From assembly GCA_023898365.1 (NCBI GenBank), contig CP060219.1:1067584-1131583 (forward strand): a DNA stretch of 64,000 nucleotides. Direction: 5' to 3'. How positions within the stretch are numbered: position 1 is the first letter of the stretch; each line of letters begins with the position of its first letter. The translations under genes and the position numbers were made by a program. Source of the stretch: Candidatus Woesearchaeota archaeon (GTDB taxonomy: Archaea > Nanobdellota > Nanobdellia > Woesearchaeales > GCA-023898365). The notes below the pieces were generated by a model. It saw only the letters and a list, made by a program, of their open reading frames with translations, was not told where the DNA came from and did not search any database. Below, in pieces: positions 63,155-64,000 of this stretch.

Positions 63155-63490
63155 TCATCGTTTATAAAAGGAGTCTTCACGGAGCTCTCGGACAATGAGT
63201 TGTTCTTTACCTTTGTACGTTGATCGAGTTCCAATAACGGTGATCGTTGGCCCAACAATCCGTTTCTCCTCAAAGAGAACTGCAGTGATGTTCGCACAAT
63301 ACGAAAGATCAATAAGTGATCGACCTTGAGAAAATCGAACAGCAACAATCTGGCCAGTTAGCATAACTTCATCATCAGCAAGTTGGTTTGGAAGTGCATC
63401 TTTGAAAAAAAGATAAATACCTAGAAATGAGAGCAGCCCAAGAATAAACACAAAAGCGGCAATTTGTTTGAACTGATTTTCAGAGAGCAT
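63155..63490 (-). CDS. Membrane-anchored OB-fold-like protein
   Basis: The 111-residue protein has an N-terminal membrane helix (about 9-29) followed by 'EVMLTGQIVAVRFSQGRSLIDLSYCANITAVLFEEKR...GPTITVIGTRSTYKGKEQLIVRELRED', which reads as a five-strand OB-fold of the tRNA-anticodon/nucleic-acid type. The fold call is by pattern only. ATG at 63490 with TATA-like TGCATTAATAG about 27 nt upstream; eight extra codons would be possible upstream. Confidence 0.65.
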   Translation of the reverse strand: MLSENQFKQIAAFVFILGLLSFLGIYLFFKDALPNQLADDEVMLTGQIVAVRFSQGRSLIDLSYCANITAVLFEEKRIVGPTITVIGTRSTYKGKEQLIVRELREDSFYKR

Positions 63491-63621
63491 AACAATAGGT
63501 ATGCATAATAACACTATTAATGCATGCCCAGATAATCCAGAGAAATTTCGGGAAGTTTCGAAACAATACTAAAAACTTCGATGAACGCACACGACCCGCT
63601 TACAACAAAAAGTTTACGAAA

Positions 63622-64000
63622 TCAGTTCCCCGAACCAGAATAGGTTGGCAGAGTACCAATATTCTTTTCAAGTGTTGAAACAAATGAAAGCCAGTTTTCA
63701 TATTGTCCTCTACTCGCTTCAGAAAGTTGAGGGATTGCTGAACGCAATTTGTCAATATTTTCTTGAAAGAGGGAACTGGCAACATACCCTTGAAGGGCAA
63801 CACCCAGTTCAGTAAGTTCTTGCGAATCACCCTGATCAGTTCGTTCCATTTCTCGTAAGAAACCATAGGCGTCGCTTGCAAGTTGAGAGGAATAATCAAA
63901 CACGAGTCTTCCCACAGAAAGTCCATTTTTAATTTCTGAAGGAGTTGTTGACGCGTCAAGAAGAGCTCCATACAATTCACGAGAAGTGTCTAACGTAGCA
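63622..64000 (-). CDS. Partial gene at right edge, helical protein
   Basis: The frame is open from the window edge (codons reading ATLDTSRELYG...) to a stop at 63622, giving at least 125 residues of C-terminal sequence. It is helical ('IKNGLSVGRLVFDYSSQLASDAYGFLREMERT', 'LFQENIDKLRSAIPQLSEASRGQYENWLSFVSTLEKNI'). No domain recognised; the start lies outside. Confidence 0.6.
   Translation of the reverse strand, partial: ATLDTSRELYGALLDASTTPSEIKNGLSVGRLVFDYSSQLASDAYGFLREMERTDQGDSQELTELGVALQGYVASSLFQENIDKLRSAIPQLSEASRGQYENWLSFVSTLEKNIGTLPTYSGSGN

Overview
The window is a dense, AT-rich stretch of an archaeal chromosome. Archaeal markers are TATA boxes about 25 nt upstream of leaderless starts, ribosomal proteins S6e and S8e, the KH/beta-CASP terminator factor FttA, a proteasome beta subunit, aRF1, EF-2, archaeal-type AlaRS and signal peptidase, archaeal 16S and 23S rRNA, and tRNA introns flanked by bulge-helix-bulge (BHB) motifs. 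Several proteins start with a short basic class III (pilin-type) signal. Together with compact genes, a bacterial-type GAPDH and a bacterial-looking MetRS, this suggests a DPANN archaeon, most likely Woesearchaeota-like. That placement is inference, not a measured phylogeny.

Layout. 1-4329: intron-bearing tRNA-Met (cut by the left edge), then PAC2 chaperone, DUF192, S8e, proteasome beta and FttA. 4337-8225: TrpRS, a methyltransferase, a Zn-ribbon protein, a lipoprotein and HAD/HIT genes; two divergent pairs share one TATA box. 8264-10189: pilin-like cluster. 10302-13562: SprT-like peptidase, aRF1 without its minidomain, and a ParB-like protein. 13690-18692: rRNA operon on the minus strand (promoter, 16S, tRNA-Ala with a T-loop intron, 23S, poly-U terminator); no 5S is seen. 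18939-26244: S6e, ArgRS, a short Dph2, an MFS transporter, an XPB-like helicase and a YgiQ radical SAM protein. 26307-30040: small enzymes, tRNA-Thr beside a tRNA-derived repeat, membrane proteins and a tiny Zn-ribbon gene. 30077-37803: AlaRS, EF-hand lipoprotein, MetRS, tRNA-Arg with a D-loop intron, an RNA m5C methylase and two degenerate HIT proteins. 37836-44340: a 1450-residue secreted protein and a 719-residue pilin-like protein in one operon. 44397-52704: GAPDH, SMC, signal peptidase, a coiled-coil protein and the L1-L10-L12 operon. 52840-64000: two coiled-coil genes, DUF1858/IscA-like protein, a permease-methyltransferase fusion, SecDF, EF-2 and small Cys-rich or membrane-anchored proteins.

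Most genes serve translation and its quality control: rRNA, tRNAs, five tRNA synthetases (Trp, Arg, Ala, Met and their tRNAs' modifiers being the visible part: TrpRS, ArgRS, AlaRS and MetRS are actually present, four in all), EF-2, aRF1, ribosomal proteins, FttA and the proteasome. A second theme is the envelope: SecDF, signal peptidase, pilin-like proteins, lipoproteins and the giant secreted protein. No CRISPR array, insertion sequence, integrase or restriction system was seen. The most unusual signals are the two BHB introns outside the anticodon loop, the domain-deleted Dph2 and aRF1, the permease-methyltransferase fusion, the paired inactive-looking HIT proteins and the giant secreted/pilin-like operon.
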